Source of the DNA: Marinilabiliales bacterium
GTDB lineage: Bacteria > Bacteroidota > Bacteroidia > Bacteroidales > UBA12077
DNA length: 6,391 nucleotides
NCBI GenBank assembly: GCA_002869305.1
Contig: PKTC01000498.1
Span: 1 to 6,391 of the forward strand
Direction: 5' to 3'
Below the pieces are notes generated by a model, which had not been told where the DNA came from, made no database searches, and saw only the letters and a list, made by a program, of their open reading frames with translations. Numbering within the stretch: the first letter of the stretch is position 1; the number at the start of each line of letters is the position of its first letter. This document shows positions 5,144 to 6,391 of this stretch, piece after piece. A program made the translations under genes and the position numbers.

Positions 5144-6391
5144 TTAATCTTTTTTAATATTCTCAGCCTTAACCCTAGCCTTAGCTACAATATCATCGGC
5201 TTTCACATCAGCTTCTATGATTATTTTATCTGCTTTCTTTTGAGCTTCCTTTTTCAGCTCATCAGCGGTTTTTTCTGCAGCTATTTTTGCCAACATGCCT
5301 TCTTTTGAAGCCTTTTTTACTAAATCATCTGCTTGCTTATTTCCTTCTTCCAACACTTTATCGGCAGCTTCGCGTGCATCCTTCTTTATTTTGGCAGCTT
5401 CTTTTTCGGCATCATCAATTATTTTCTTTGCCTGAGCTTCTAATTCTTCTTTCCCTTCATCAATAACTTCCTCTTTAACTTTTTCCTTAAGCTCTTCTTT
5501 TAAACTTTCTTTAGCTCCTCCAGAATCCTCTTTGTAATTTAACGTAATTTTGGGATCAGTTGATGTTCCTCCAACTTTTGCTTTTACCTTAATTGTTTCT
5601 GAAACATTTACGTTTACACCTTTTTCTGCAGCTTGCTTTAACAAACCATACAATGCATTATTTGCTGCTGAACCAAAATACTTGCGGGTAACAATTAAAT
5701 CCAAATCATAATTTAAGGTTTGATCTATTCCATGAGATCCCCCTACCGTCATTTTAATATCAGCCATATTAATATCGAATGGTTCAACATAGATTCGTCC
5801 ATCTTTGACAGAAAAGCTTATATTGATATCTTTGAACTCATTGCTAAAATCATTTCCGAGTTTTAATAATTCCGTTAACTGATTAAGAGTTTTTGAATCT
5901 ACAACCTGAATCTTTTTTGATTGCAGTTTTCCGTATCCATCGATTGAATTTAACACAGGGCTCATGTCTGAATCCAACAAGCTTGTATAATCGAACTTAA
6001 TGGACACCTTACCTTTACAACTTTTTAATATGGGAGCCATGGTTTCTAACATACTGAATGAATTTAAAGCTGATTCAATCTCAATTTGCTGAATATCTAG
6101 TCCCATAGCTACAGTTGGTTTCTCGACTATTTGCGTATTATATTCACCATTAACTCCTAGCATTCCATCAAGTATATTCATGTTTAAATTATCCATCACA
6201 ACTTTTTCATCCTTTACAATAAAGGTTCCATTTAAATTGGTGATTTCCATTTTATCATATAATATTCTATCCAATTTTGAAATTAAGCTAAAATCAATTC
6301 TTTCAGGAACCTGAAATACTCCTGATGTTGTTATGGTATCTTCTGTTGTTTCAATCTGAGCTTCTGTCTCTCCTGACTCAGTTTCTTCTTC
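5144..6391 (-). CDS. AsmA-family envelope protein, C-terminal part with long coiled tail (5' end outside window)
   Basis: The minus-strand frame is open from the right edge to TAA at 5144-5146, giving 415 visible codons. An apparent TTG start at 6272-6274 is internal: the 39 codons before it are also open and belong to the domain. Counting from the edge, residues ~1-24 are a Glu/Thr-rich linker. Residues ~28-290 fit the C-terminal region of AsmA-like proteins: VPERIDFSLISKLDRILYDK, then MEITNLNG, strands such as VVMDNLNMNILDGMLGVNGEY, the GYGKL segment, and the closing TDPKITLNY. Residues ~294-415 form a Lys/Ala/Glu-rich helical tail. AsmA-family proteins are inner-membrane-anchored, largely periplasmic proteins linked to outer-membrane biogenesis and lipid transport (family knowledge). 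Bacteroidota members are often 800 aa or longer, so over half is probably missing here, including any N-terminal membrane segment. It shares a terminator with rplS. Confidence 0.85.
   Translation of the reverse strand, partial: EEETESGETEAQIETTEDTITTSGVFQVPERIDFSLISKLDRILYDKMEITNLNGTFIVKDEKVVMDNLNMNILDGMLGVNGEYNTQIVEKPTVAMGLDIQQIEIESALNSFSMLETMAPILKSCKGKVSIKFDYTSLLDSDMSPVLNSIDGYGKLQSKKIQVVDSKTLNQLTELLKLGNDFSNEFKDINISFSVKDGRIYVEPFDINMADIKMTVGGSHGIDQTLNYDLDLIVTRKYFGSAANNALYGLLKQAAEKGVNVNVSETIKVKAKVGGTSTDPKITLNYKEDSGGAKESLKEELKEKVKEEVIDEGKEELEAQAKKIIDDAEKEAAKIKKDAREAADKVLEEGNKQADDLVKKASKEGMLAKIAAEKTADELKKEAQKKADKIIIEADVKADDIVAKARVKAENIKKD
5147..5512 (-). repeat. Coiled, 11-residue-repeat tail of the AsmA-like protein
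   Basis: The last ~122 residues contain almost no Gly/Pro after the start of the tail and are dominated by Lys, Ala, Glu and Asp. Clear 11-residue periods are visible: KADKIIIEADV, KADDIVAKARV and the partial KAENIKKD at the very end, with an earlier pair EAADKVLEEGN and KQADDLVKKAS. A period of 11 fits a right-handed coiled coil or a long amphipathic helix. The DNA copies are not identical, so this is a protein-level repeat and not a recent tandem duplication. Confidence 0.6.

Noticed and set aside
5123..5308. A plus-strand open frame opposite the end of the AsmA-like gene, rich in Phe and Cys.
   Set aside because: It is the mirror of the Lys/Glu/Ala-rich tail codons on the minus strand and begins right after the shared terminator; the minus-strand frame has clear protein character.
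1..6391. Search for an unusual system: CRISPR, retron, toxin-antitoxin, insertion sequence, phage or integrative element, tRNA or riboswitch.
   Set aside because: No direct repeats with spacers, transposase or integrase motifs, terminal inverted repeats, reverse transcriptase motifs or tRNA-like cloverleaf were seen. The genes are ordinary chromosomal families.

Overview
The window is AT-rich (about one third G+C by eye) and looks like a chromosomal stretch from a member of the Bacteroidota, probably an anaerobic or marine Bacteroidales/Marinilabiliales-type organism. The reasons are the L19 sequence beginning MDLMK, an AsmA-family protein with a Lys/Ala/Glu-rich coiled tail, a C69 dipeptidase of the long Bacteroidota type, the near absence of Shine-Dalgarno sequences, and TAnnTTTG-type -7 boxes before several genes. 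The genus cannot be fixed from this sequence.

Layout. Bases 1-347 are the 3' end of anmK (anhydro-N-acetylmuramic acid kinase, cell-wall recycling). After a 107-base gap with a -7 box and a small dyad comes an iron-containing (BDH/YqhD-type) alcohol dehydrogenase. Its frame opens at 455 and is stopped by an in-frame TAG at 1466-1468, while 41 further codons of what reads as the normal C-terminus continue in the same frame to a TAA at 1592-1594. Next is an exported C69-family Ntn-hydrolase dipeptidase (1678-3351) with its own -7 box and a strong rho-independent terminator. A membrane-anchored protein combining an SRPBCC domain and a GyrI-like effector-binding domain follows (3492-4499), also with a -7 box and terminator. 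Then comes rplS for ribosomal protein L19 (4729-5076). A hairpin with A and T tails (5089-5122) serves as a shared terminator between rplS and a convergent minus-strand gene for an AsmA-like envelope protein, which runs off the right edge.

The plus-strand genes appear to be separate transcription units rather than one operon. Three have a good -7 box close to the start codon, and three intergenic regions contain clear terminators. There is no obvious shared pathway. AnmK (muropeptide recycling), the exported dipeptidase and the AsmA-like protein all touch the cell envelope, but they are not arranged as a functional cluster. Two start codons need care: the longest open frames for the dipeptidase and the SRPBCC protein begin at TTG codons within or upstream of promoter-like sequence, and the ATG starts at 1678 and 3492 are better because they put a hydrophobic export or anchor segment at the N-terminus.

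I found no mobile element, CRISPR array, tRNA, rRNA or defence system, and nothing that amounts to an undescribed system. The observations most worth checking are the amber interruption of the dehydrogenase, the dyad over its predicted transcription start, and the 11-residue-repeat tail of the AsmA-like protein.
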